Positions 8,767-16,384 of a stretch of 33,396 nt of DNA are shown piece after piece (position 1 is the first letter of the stretch; every line of letters starts with the position of its first letter). A program made the position numbers and the translations under genes. Source of the stretch: Planctomycetota bacterium (GTDB taxonomy: Bacteria; Planctomycetota; Planctomycetia; Gemmatales; Gemmataceae); assembly GCA_021809185.1 (NCBI GenBank), contig JAKBAI010000027.1, positions 1 to 33,396 on the forward strand, written 5' to 3'. The notes beneath the pieces are model-generated. The model saw nothing but the letters and a program-made list of their open reading frames with translations, searched no databases and had not been told where the DNA came from.

Positions 8767-9885
8767 ATGGATAAAAATTGGTTGAAAGCAGAATTAAAGA
8801 AAATCGCTCTCGAATTAGGTTTTGAGTTATTTGGTGTTGCTCAAGCGAACAAAGCAGATCATTTTGATCGTTTTGAGTTATGGTTAGATGAAGGGTGTGC
8901 TGCGGAGATGGATTATCTCTATAAACACCGAGAGGCTCGCCAACACCCAGAATCGATCTTTCCTGAAGTGAAATCGGTTATCATGTTGGGGGTTTTCTAT
9001 TCAAGCCATGTTGATGCAGATAAGAATCCCTTCGATCAATATGATAGCAATATAAACAGTGAGCTGATCTCGATTGAAAATAAGACGATTTTTGGAAAAA
9101 TTGCTCGCTATGCTCGCGGACCAGATTACCATGAATGGATTCGGGATCGATTAAGACGGTATCTCAATCAGATTCAAACGTTGATTCCTGATTGTCAAGG
9201 GAGGGGTGTTGTTGATACTGCTCCGTTGCTAGAACGGGATTTTGCTCGCAGGGCCGGCTTAGGTTGGTTCGGCAAGAATACAATGTTAATTCATAAAGCA
9301 CGGGGGAGTTTTTGTTTTCTCGCTGCCTTGTTAATCAATAAAGAAATAGAACCCGATTTGCCGTTTACAGCCAATCATTGCGGGAGTTGTACCCGTTGTT
9401 TGGAAGCTTGTCCCACGCAAGCTTTGACCAAACCAGGATGGTTGGATGCTCGCAAATGCCTCAGTTATTGGATTATTGAACATCGTGGCGGGATTCCGAA
9501 GGAATTTAGCTCAAAATTGAATTCTTGGCTTTTTGGCTGCGATATTTGCCAGGAAGTTTGCCCATGGAATCAGGAAAAATTCGCTGGAGAAATAACGTTC
9601 CCCAAAGAGGAAAAACTGAGCTATATCGATCTATATCAATTATTGAATATGGACGAAAACGAATTCTACCAGACTTTTCGCCATACCCCCATTTGGCGAA
9701 CAAAAAGAGAAGGTCTTCTTCGTAATGCGATCTTGCTTTTAGGAGAACAAGGGGACCAAAAAACACTTCAAGTCCTGGAAGATTTGGAAAAAAGAGAGGA
9801 TCCCATTTTCCGAAATCCAACTCTTGTTCATAGCACTCAATTAGCAATTTCTTGTTTAAGTCAGAAGCTGAATTTGTCTAATTAA
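8767..9885 (+). CDS. queG: Epoxyqueuosine reductase QueG
   Basis: A 372-residue iron-sulfur, cobalamin-dependent enzyme that reduces epoxyqueuosine to queuosine in the wobble position of GUN-decoding tRNAs, in the cytosol. Visible family signatures: N-terminal LGFELFGVAQA; DYLYKHREAR (49-58); RGVVDTAPLLERDFARRAGL (146-165) with the likely general acid Asp150; and GWFGKNTMLI. Two [4Fe-4S] sites follow, CGSCTRCLEACP (205-216) and CDICQEVCPWN (258-268), with an extra conserved-looking Cys231. The C-terminal 100 residues form the usual helical HEAT-like extension. Length is normal for the family. No strong Shine-Dalgarno precedes the ATG. Transcribed alone, divergently from comF. No queA, tgt or queC-F is in the window. 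Confidence 0.95.
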   Translation: MDKNWLKAELKKIALELGFELFGVAQANKADHFDRFELWLDEGCAAEMDYLYKHREARQHPESIFPEVKSVIMLGVFYSSHVDADKNPFDQYDSNINSELISIENKTIFGKIARYARGPDYHEWIRDRLRRYLNQIQTLIPDCQGRGVVDTAPLLERDFARRAGLGWFGKNTMLIHKARGSFCFLAALLINKEIEPDLPFTANHCGSCTRCLEACPTQALTKPGWLDARKCLSYWIIEHRGGIPKEFSSKLNSWLFGCDICQEVCPWNQEKFAGEITFPKEEKLSYIDLYQLLNMDENEFYQTFRHTPIWRTKREGLLRNAILLLGEQGDQKTLQVLEDLEKREDPIFRNPTLVHSTQLAISCLSQKLNLSN

Positions 9886-10323
9886 TCCCCGTTCTTTCCA
9901 TATTGTTTGCTTCTTAAAAAATGGGTTCAAAACGTGCGGAGATTCATAAAATTCAAAATGCCCGATCCGATTTCGTCGCGGTTTCTTTCAATTCTGCCTA
10001 TTTTCATCCTGTTGTTCCCAAAATCAGATTTATCTGAAATTTTTATCTAAATAGGAGTCTTCAATTTGAACGACTTTTGACATGTACAATTTTAATTAAT
10101 AAGTAACCTAAACTACTAAAAATAACCAATAGACGAACTGTTTTTCAGGAAACAATCAATCGAGATTCGATATAGTTTAGCAAGTGGTGCAAAAGAATTT
10201 CAACAAAAAACGATCTTTTTAGGAAAAACTTGAAGACAAATCGATCCGTTATGGTCATAATATTAAAGAAGAGTTCATCCAAGATGAATCGGTTTTTTGA
10301 ATCCTACTTTTGGGGTACTAATA
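9886..10323. other. Intergenic with one small unproven frame
   Basis: Spacer of 438 bases. A 38-codon plus-strand frame at 9921-10037 (MGSKRAEIHKIQ...) has an ATG and normal-looking composition but no Shine-Dalgarno, so it is not called as a gene. No terminator hairpin for queG was found. The promoter of the oxidoreductase gene must lie here but was not resolved. Confidence 0.4.
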
Positions 10324-11622
10324 ATGAATCAGAATGAAAATTCCTCCCGGCGCGACTTTCTTACCCATAGCGGAGTAGCTTTAACAGGGGTTTCTGCATT
10401 GGGTGCAGCATCTGTAATGAGTCCGAGCGGAGTGTTTGCAGCAGAAAACAAAAATAGCGCTCGATTGAAAGTTGGGTTGATCGGTTGCGGAGGTAGAGGC
10501 ACCGGGGCCGCTATAAACGCCCTCCAAGCCGATCGCGATACGGAATTGTTTGCCTTAGCGGATGCCTTTGAAGATCGACTCAAAGGCAGTTTGGCGGGAT
10601 TGAAGCGGAAAGGGAATTTAGCGAATCAAATTACGGTTACTCCAGAAACTTCTTTTGTTGGCTTTGATGCTTATAAGAAGGTAATCGATTGTTGCGATGT
10701 TGTATTACTATGTACACCACCTCATTTTCGACCACAACATCTCCGCGCAGCGGTTGAAGCTGGTAAACACATTTTCTGTGAAAAACCGATTGCGGTGGAT
10801 GCTCCGGGTGTTCGTTCGGTGATCGATTCGGCTCAGCTCGCCAGGAAGAAGGGGATTTGTTTGGTTTCTGGCTTTTGCTATCGTTACGATCAAGCCAAAC
10901 GGGAAACGATCAGAAGGATCCACGACGGGGCTATTGGAGACATTGTCGCTATTCAGATTTGTTATAATACCGGTTCGCTCTGGTATCGTCCTGCAAAGCC
11001 CGAAGCGAGCGATATGGAAAAACAGATGAGAAACTGGTATTACTATACTTGGCTCTCAGGAGACCATATTGTTGAACAGCATGTTCATAATTTTGACAAA
11101 ACTGCCTGGGTTCTCAATGGGGAAATGCCAATCGCTGCAACGGGAACAGGGGGGCGCGAAGTTCGTACGGATAAGAAGTTTGGAAATATTTTCGATCATC
11201 ATGCGGTTGCTTTTGAATACAAAAACGGGATGCGATTGTTTTCTTATTGCCGACAGCAACCCGGTTGTACTTCCGATGTTTCCGATCATATTCTAGGTAG
11301 CAAAGGACGCGCAGAATTAATGAGTCATCGTATTATTGGACCAAACAATTGGGAATTTCAGGGGGAAGCTCCTGATATGTACCAGGTTGAACATAATGAA
11401 CTATTTAAATCGATTCGTGCGGGAAAAACCTTCAACGATGGCGAATCTGCTGCATTCAGTACTATGATGGCTATCATGGGTCGCATGGCAACTTACACAG
11501 GGAAACGGGTCACCTGGGAACAGGCGTTTCATTCCAAGGAAATTCTCGGTCCAAGTAATTACGAATGGGGAGCACTCCCTGAAGTTAAAATCGCTATCCC
11601 AGGCGTAACCAAGCTTATTTAG
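10324..11622 (+). CDS. Tat-exported Gfo/Idh/MocA oxidoreductase
   Basis: A 432-residue NAD(P)-dependent oxidoreductase. The ATG at 10324 is preferred over the in-frame TTG at 10297, because it places the twin-arginine motif SSRRDFL (7-13) at the N-terminus and a GGGG stretch lies about eight bases upstream. The Tat signal runs to about Ala40 (GVFAAEN). The Rossmann fold has GLIGCGGRGTG (51-61). The catalytic-lysine motif is CEKP (152-155). Substrate-domain features include SGFCYRYD and a WLSGDHIVEQHVHNFD block typical of planctomycete members. Such proteins oxidise or epimerise sugars or cyclitols; substrate is unknown. Followed 211 bases later by a Tat-exported TIM-barrel isomerase, a frequent pairing in sugar catabolism, though no cotranscription signal is visible. 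Confidence 0.92.
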   Translation: MNQNENSSRRDFLTHSGVALTGVSALGAASVMSPSGVFAAENKNSARLKVGLIGCGGRGTGAAINALQADRDTELFALADAFEDRLKGSLAGLKRKGNLANQITVTPETSFVGFDAYKKVIDCCDVVLLCTPPHFRPQHLRAAVEAGKHIFCEKPIAVDAPGVRSVIDSAQLARKKGICLVSGFCYRYDQAKRETIRRIHDGAIGDIVAIQICYNTGSLWYRPAKPEASDMEKQMRNWYYYTWLSGDHIVEQHVHNFDKTAWVLNGEMPIAATGTGGREVRTDKKFGNIFDHHAVAFEYKNGMRLFSYCRQQPGCTSDVSDHILGSKGRAELMSHRIIGPNNWEFQGEAPDMYQVEHNELFKSIRAGKTFNDGESAAFSTMMAIMGRMATYTGKRVTWEQAFHSKEILGPSNYEWGALPEVKIAIPGVTKLI

Positions 11623-11833
11623 TACTCAGAAGCTATAATTTAACTTTACCCACAAGGCAATAGCATGAACGATTTCGTTTGAAAAGTAGATTTTAAGATT
11701 GAGAAATTGAAATCTCTGTTCTTTTAATCCATTTTTTTCGATCGTTCTTCTGGTATTGCCTTTTTAATCATGATTCAACTTTAATTTGAAAAAAAAAATT
11801 GGCTTATCTACTCTTGATTGAAAGGAAAATGAA

Positions 11834-12757
11834 ATGATAAATCGGCGTCATTTTTTACAAACGACTTCTTCCTTAGGATTATCCGCACTGGCTTTACCAG
11901 CTGGTTTGACAACACTCCTCCATAATCCGGCTCCCATCATGGCAGCAAAACCGCAATTAAAAAAAGCAGTCAAATATGGTATGATCCAAGTGAAGGGTTC
12001 GATCGAAGATAAATTCAATGCGATTAAAAAGATCGGGTTTCTTGGCGTGGAAGTGGATAGCCCATCCGGAATCAATAAAGAGGAAGCAAAAAAGGCACAG
12101 GAAAGTACCGGGATTAAAATTCATGGGATTATCGATAGTGTGCATTGGCGCGATACGTTATCTTCGCCTAGTGAAGAAATCCGCAATAAGGGTTTGAAAG
12201 CGCTTGAAGGTGCTCTTCAAGATGCCGCTTTCTTTGGTGCTGATACGGTTTTACTTGTTCCTGGGGTCGTCAACGATAAAGTTTCTTATGAGCAGTGTTT
12301 TGAACGGTCGCAAGCGGAAGTTAAGAAAGTGCTTCCACTCGCTGAAAAATTGAAGGTTCATATAGCTATCGAAGTGGTCTGGAATAACTTCATCACGAAA
12401 CCTGAACAGTTGATCGAGTATGTCGATGCGTTCAAATCTCCCTGGGTTGGAGCCTATTTTGATTGTAGTAATATGGTTAAATACGGAGTCCCTTCCTCGA
12501 CTTGGATTCGAAAATTGGGTAAACGGATGTTGAAGTTCGACTTCAAAGGCTTCAATATGAAAAAATTTGAAGCGAAACAGAATCCTTGGGTCGAGATTGG
12601 TAGTGGTACGGAAGATTGGCCAGAGATTGTTAAAGCACTAGGTGAAATTGGGTATAATGGTTGGGCGACCGCTGAGGTAGGTGGTGGGGGAGTCGATTTC
12701 TTAACTAAAGTGGGTAAACAGATGGACAAAGTTCTCGAATTGCCTTCGAATAGCTGA
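11834..12757 (+). CDS. Tat-exported TIM-barrel sugar-phosphate isomerase/epimerase-like protein
   Basis: A 307-residue exported protein of the AP-endonuclease-2/xylose-isomerase-like TIM-barrel family. The Tat signal is at residues 1-38 (NRRHFL at 3-8, then an Ala/Leu-rich stretch). The barrel follows from about 45: IKKIGFLGVEVD; AFFGADTVLLVPG; AIEVVWNNF with a likely metal-binding Glu; VGAYFDCSNM with Asp; and WATAEVGGGG with the last Glu. The position usually held by a His in an H-x-K-D strand reads KFDFKGF, so one metal ligand of the classical set appears changed. The ATG has AGGAAAAT about eight bases upstream. The context with the exported Gfo/Idh/MocA gene suggests periplasmic sugar interconversion; the reaction is not assignable. 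Confidence 0.88.
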   Translation: MINRRHFLQTTSSLGLSALALPAGLTTLLHNPAPIMAAKPQLKKAVKYGMIQVKGSIEDKFNAIKKIGFLGVEVDSPSGINKEEAKKAQESTGIKIHGIIDSVHWRDTLSSPSEEIRNKGLKALEGALQDAAFFGADTVLLVPGVVNDKVSYEQCFERSQAEVKKVLPLAEKLKVHIAIEVVWNNFITKPEQLIEYVDAFKSPWVGAYFDCSNMVKYGVPSSTWIRKLGKRMLKFDFKGFNMKKFEAKQNPWVEIGSGTEDWPEIVKALGEIGYNGWATAEVGGGGVDFLTKVGKQMDKVLELPSNS

Positions 12758-12778
12758 TTTGTGAGCTGATTGCATTTG

Positions 12779-12820
12779 CTCAAGCTTTTAAGCTCAAGCT
12801 TTTAAGCTCAAGCTTTTAAG
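12779..12820. repeat. Three perfect 14-bp tandem repeats
   Basis: Unit ctcaagcttttaag at 12779-12792, 12793-12806 and 12807-12820, all identical. Each unit contains the palindrome aagctt, so adjacent units can fold on each other. It begins 21 bases after the isomerase stop. Confidence 0.95.
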
Positions 12821-12988
12821 CAATTTTTCCAAGGAATTGGTCAAAATGTTAAAGTGAAAAGCGTGGGTTTCCTCTTGAGTTTGTAATTTTTTTCTGAAAT
12901 CGAAAATGGAATAGCTAAACGCCAAGGGAGAACTCTACTCTTTAATTTCGAATGAGTTGAATTTAGAATCAGAGTTTTTATGCCTCCG

Positions 12989-13023
12989 ATTTTACACTTT
13001 CTATTTTACACTTTCTATTTTAC
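12989..13023. repeat. 14-bp tandem repeat, 2.5 copies
   Basis: Unit attttacactttct at 12989-13002 and 13003-13016, then partial attttac to 13023. Same period as the repeat at 12779 but unrelated sequence. Confidence 0.92.
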
Positions 13024-13090
13024 GCCTCCCACTTGACTTGGATTACGGTTTGAGATTTGACAGGGGATAGACATCTCTTGATAGAGGTTG

Positions 13091-13131
13091 AAAAGAGGTT
13101 GATCGCACAATCAACCTCTTTTTCTTTTTTT
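13091..13131 (+). terminator. Strong intrinsic terminator
   Basis: Perfect 13-bp stem aaaagaggttgat (13091-13103) and atcaacctctttt (13110-13122), 6-nt loop, then ttcttttttt. It is the clearest rho-independent terminator on the plus strand here. It lies 334 bases beyond the isomerase gene, so it ends either a long 3' UTR or a separate short transcript. Confidence 0.88.
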
Positions 13132-13314
13132 GGGATGGTGATTTCAGCAATATTCTGAGAATAAGTTCTTTTGAACTTTGAGCGATTACTTCGAAGTGAC
13201 GATTTCGTATTCCTTCGAAAGTTTCAAATAGGAGATTTCGGAGTCATTCTAATGATTAACCCTCGAACTAAAACAGTTAAGAGTTCACTTTAACAAAAAT
13301 ATTTTTCTTTTTCT

Positions 13315-13341
13315 GTGACACAAGAATTTATAACTTATAAT
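13315..13341 (+). promoter_or_regulatory. Possible sigma-70-type promoter of the first GT87 gene
   Basis: A -10 hexamer TATAAT (13336-13341) with GTGACA (13315-13320) 15 bases upstream, or TGTGAC one base earlier with a 16-base spacer. It lies 57 bases before the ATG at 13399. The spacer is slightly short. Confidence 0.35.
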
Positions 13342-13398
13342 CAAATGGAGATGGGGATTCTTTGGGTAATTGTTTTGCCTTTATTATTCTGGTGGTGA

Positions 13399-14751
13399 AT
13401 GCGTCGATTGGTTTCATGCGTGGTGTTGGTTCTAATCCTAGTTATTTTGTTTCAGCAATTGTTGCTTTTAAGGGATCCTGCTCGGTTCCCTCCACATGAT
13501 TTCGTCGAATATTATGCAGCAGGAAAACTCAATCTTCAGGGTCAAAATCCCTATAACCCTCAATTATTATTGCCTATTGAGATCGAGGCTGGTCGAAAAC
13601 TAGATGAAGCGGTGATGATGTGGAATCCGCCCTGGACTCTCACTCTAGTAATGCCGTTCAGTTTGATCGATGCAAATACCGCAAAGGTGGTGTGGGTATT
13701 AGTCGATTTGGTTTTACTTATATTTTGTATTGATCAACTTTGGAAAATCTATGCTCATCCTAAAAGTTGGCGATTGCTTCCATATTTGTTCGTACTAACT
13801 TATTTTCCACTATTAACTTTACTCATATCTGGACAAATCGGGATTTGGCTTTTGCTGGGAATTACTCTATTTTTAAAATGGGAAAAAACAGAACGTTACT
13901 TTTGGGCAGGAGCCATAACCGTCCTCATGGCGATCAAACCTCATCTGTTTTATCTTTTTTGGGTGATGGTATTTTTTTGGGGTTGTCGAAGACGGTATTC
14001 ATTATTATTCGGAGGAATTATCGCTGGATTGATCAGTTCAATCATTCCTATTTTATTCAATTCCGAGGTCTGGTCGCAATATCGAGTGGAGTTGTTACAA
14101 AATCCACCGGTTCAATGGCGGTCGCTCACGCTAGGTTCGGTAATTCGAGAGATCGAAGTACTCTATTTTTCGCATCAAGACTATAAGAATCATTTTTCAG
14201 AGCAATTCATTCCGTTGCTTTTTGGTTCGATGTGGTTCCTTTTTTATTATTGGAGATATATTCCTGGTTTTACTCTAGTTCAATCTTGGCTGTCTAAAAG
14301 GAGTTCTAGATTCAGTACTATACCAGCCGATATTCCATTATCTGTTGCTCCATTAGCGGCTCCAGCTACGACTGATCAAATGCAGCTGGGTCGGCATTCG
14401 CATAGTACCTCTTTTTCGTGGGTGAATGAGATACCCAAATTACTATTAGTATCATTTATAACCTCTGCGTATGGTGCTTGGTTATTCGATATGGTGGTAC
14501 TTCTACCAGCGGTTATTCATTTGTTGAGTTTAGCAGTATCTTACTCTGATCGGCTTAAAGAAAATGGTCGCTCTAATTCATCGTTGAAATGGTTGCTTGG
14601 TCTATGGATTGTCTTAAATGGGTTGGGGTTGACATTGCATTTAATGAATTTTAGCTCTTTCCATTTTATCTGGTATGCACCCTTTCTGACACTCTATTAT
14701 TTCTACGGAGTTCGAGTATTGAAAAGCAAAGACGGACCGTTTTCGCAATAA
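13399..14751 (+). CDS. GT87 (DUF2029) integral-membrane glycosyltransferase, copy 1
   Basis: A 450-residue polytopic membrane protein of the GT87/DUF2029 family (GT-C fold), which transfers mannose or similar sugars from polyprenyl-phosphate donors on the outer face of the membrane. After one N-terminal membrane helix (5-23), the first external loop carries RDPARFPPHDFVEYYAAGKL (25-44), with Asp34 at the position of the GT-C catalytic aspartate, then GQNPYNP and MMWNPPWTLTL. About ten hydrophobic segments follow. A hydrophilic stretch around 300-345 (WLSKRSSRF, then Ala/Thr-rich) separates the last helices. The next two genes are clear paralogs; this copy is the most divergent of the three and is separated from them by 319 bases. 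The Shine-Dalgarno is weak. Acceptor and donor are unknown. Confidence 0.85.
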   Translation: MRRLVSCVVLVLILVILFQQLLLLRDPARFPPHDFVEYYAAGKLNLQGQNPYNPQLLLPIEIEAGRKLDEAVMMWNPPWTLTLVMPFSLIDANTAKVVWVLVDLVLLIFCIDQLWKIYAHPKSWRLLPYLFVLTYFPLLTLLISGQIGIWLLLGITLFLKWEKTERYFWAGAITVLMAIKPHLFYLFWVMVFFWGCRRRYSLLFGGIIAGLISSIIPILFNSEVWSQYRVELLQNPPVQWRSLTLGSVIREIEVLYFSHQDYKNHFSEQFIPLLFGSMWFLFYYWRYIPGFTLVQSWLSKRSSRFSTIPADIPLSVAPLAAPATTDQMQLGRHSHSTSFSWVNEIPKLLLVSFITSAYGAWLFDMVVLLPAVIHLLSLAVSYSDRLKENGRSNSSLKWLLGLWIVLNGLGLTLHLMNFSSFHFIWYAPFLTLYYFYGVRVLKSKDGPFSQ

Positions 14752-14831
14752 GCTTTCGCAATAAGTTTGAGGCGATGAGCTTTCGCAATAAGCTTGAGGC
14801 GATGAGCTTTCGCAATAAGCTTGAGGCGATG
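14751..14831. repeat. Three 27-bp tandem repeats at the 3' end of GT87 copy 1
   Basis: Units at 14751-14777, 14778-14804 and 14805-14831; the unit starts agctttcgcaataag and ends gaggcgatg. Copies 2 and 3 are identical; copy 1 differs by one base (aagttt versus aagctt). The core tttcgcaataag also occurs at 14741-14752, where it encodes the last two codons and stop of the gene. The array therefore appears to have grown from the gene's own end. Confidence 0.95.
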
Positions 14832-15070
14832 AGATTGTTGAAATGAACTCCTCATCCCTCGAGACCGATAAGGCTTTTTTTGCTCATTAATTTTAGTATT
14901 ATCTCAAGGGGTTTGCTAGAGACTTCGATCGTGTGCAGCTTGGAATTACTTCCGTCATCTTGGCGGACTATTAAAGGATTTTTCAAGCGAGGATAGAAGA
15001 ATTTACTTGGGACGAGTGCTTTCTTATACTTGAAAAGTGGACTACGATTCAAATTTGTTCTGGGGGATCT
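14832..15070. other. Intergenic between GT87 copies 1 and 2
   Basis: With the 27-bp array this makes a 319-base gap. A plus-strand frame at 14920-15030 reads like protein (…CAAWNYFRHLGGLLKDF… to a stop at 15031) but has no start codon. It may be a gene remnant or chance. A minus-strand frame at 14852-15052 overlaps it and is not convincing. Confidence 0.35.
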
Positions 15071-16378
15071 ATGAGGCGAATGATTTCTTTTTTCATGCTA
15101 GGATTAGTGCTTTTGTTGTTGATTCAACAGCTGTGGAGTTTGCGCGATCCGGTGCGTTTCCCTCCCGATGATTTTGTTGAGTATTATGCAGCGGGGAAAT
15201 TAAATCGCCAGGGTCAAAATCCCTATAACCCAGACTTACTTCTTCCCATCGAAAACGAAGCGGGGCGCAAGACTGAAGTAGCGATCATGATGTGGAATCC
15301 CCCTTGGACTCTTACTCTGGCGATGCCTCTTAGTCTATTCAATTCTGAAGATGCAAAAGTCCTTTGGCTTATTATGAGTTTCGTTTTGGTTGCCTACTGT
15401 GCCGATCAGCTTTGGAAAGTTTATGATGGGCCTAAACATCTACGTTGGTTGGCTTGGGTATTCATGTTGACCTTTTTCCCAACTTGGATCGTCTTCGCCG
15501 CTGGACAAATTAGTGCTTGGCTCCTATTAGGGATAACTCTATTTTTAAAATTTAGTAAGTCGAATCGCTGGTTCTTAGCTGGTGCCAGCACTGTTTTTAT
15601 GGCGATTAAACCTCATCTATTCTTTCTCTTCTGGATCGTAATCTTTATCTGGGGTTGCCGAAATAAATATAAGCTTTTGCTCGGCGGAATCGTTGCTGGC
15701 CTGATTACGGCATTTATTCCAACTCTCTTTAATCCGGAAGTTTGGTCGCATTATCACCAAGAGTTGACTCAACGCCCCCCCGCTCAATGGAAATCTCCAA
15801 CTTTAGGGACAGTTATCCGTTTGATTCAAATGAAATTAACCGATAACTCGGTCTCAGGAACTTTTTCTTCGCAATTTATCCCGTTATTTCTAGGATTATT
15901 TTGGCTTATTGTTTATTACTGGCAATTCATCCCATATCTAAATAATACTAAAATGACGAAGCCTGTTGACGATTCAGCAGATCCAGGATCAGGTGACACC
16001 GATCACTCTCATTCGAATGGTCGTTTTTGTTGGTTGATCGATCTCCCAAAAGTCATTTTAATATCTTTTGTTACCGCTGCTTATGGCGCTTGGCCTTATG
16101 ATATGGTTGTGCTCTATATTGGAGTTGTTCATCTTTTAACATCTTCGGTGAAGTTAAGCATTCAGCTTGGCGAAAATAGAAGAAAAAATACGATTATCCA
16201 GTTATTAATGGGATTGTGGATTGTATTAAATAGTATGGCTTTTTTAATGAATCTTGTTGAAGTCGAAGCATTCGGTTTTATATGGTATCCCCCATCGTTT
16301 GCTATTATTTATTTTTACGGGATTAAAAAATTATCGATGGATCTAAAGAGAGATCATTCTCTTCAAGGAATTACTTAG
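15071..16378 (+). CDS. GT87 (DUF2029) integral-membrane glycosyltransferase, copy 2
   Basis: A 435-residue paralog of the genes at 13399 and 16385 with the same architecture: N-terminal helix, catalytic loop RDPVRFPPDDFVEYYAAGKL (25-44) with Asp34, GQNPYNPDLLLPIENEAGR, WNPPWTLTLAMPLSL, about ten membrane segments, and a hydrophilic loop near 300-320 (here His/Asp-rich, DTDHSHSNG). Near the C-terminus FVTAAYGAWPYDMVVL aligns with FITSAYGAWLFDMVVL of copy 1. A GGGGGA Shine-Dalgarno lies upstream of the ATG. It is followed after six bases by copy 3, which is its closest relative at the DNA level in the first 200 bases. Together with 16385 and 17702 it forms a compact plus-strand unit. Sugar donor and acceptor are not deducible. 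Confidence 0.87.
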   Translation: MRRMISFFMLGLVLLLLIQQLWSLRDPVRFPPDDFVEYYAAGKLNRQGQNPYNPDLLLPIENEAGRKTEVAIMMWNPPWTLTLAMPLSLFNSEDAKVLWLIMSFVLVAYCADQLWKVYDGPKHLRWLAWVFMLTFFPTWIVFAAGQISAWLLLGITLFLKFSKSNRWFLAGASTVFMAIKPHLFFLFWIVIFIWGCRNKYKLLLGGIVAGLITAFIPTLFNPEVWSHYHQELTQRPPAQWKSPTLGTVIRLIQMKLTDNSVSGTFSSQFIPLFLGLFWLIVYYWQFIPYLNNTKMTKPVDDSADPGSGDTDHSHSNGRFCWLIDLPKVILISFVTAAYGAWPYDMVVLYIGVVHLLTSSVKLSIQLGENRRKNTIIQLLMGLWIVLNSMAFLMNLVEVEAFGFIWYPPSFAIIYFYGIKKLSMDLKRDHSLQGIT

Positions 16379-16384
16379 GTCTAA

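Larger units (their letters stand above)
12758..13398. other. Long intergenic region with two repeats, a far terminator and a promoter
   Basis: A 641-base spacer. It holds a 14-bp x3 repeat (12779-12820), a second 14-bp repeat (12989-13023), a strong intrinsic terminator (13091-13131) 334 bases past the upstream stop, and a possible promoter (13315-13341). No protein-like frame was seen between the repeats and the terminator. Confidence 0.6.

Noticed and set aside
10297..10323. TTG start for the Gfo/Idh/MocA protein
   Set aside because: It adds nine residues before the Tat signal; the ATG at 10324 has the better spacing and signal-peptide layout.
12779..12820. CRISPR array
   Set aside because: Repeats are 14 bp head to tail with no spacers, and no cas gene is present. 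The same holds for the arrays at 14751 and 24023.
14852..15052. Minus-strand 66-codon frame in the GT87 gap
   Set aside because: Conflicts with the plus-strand protein-like frame and shows no family features or Shine-Dalgarno.
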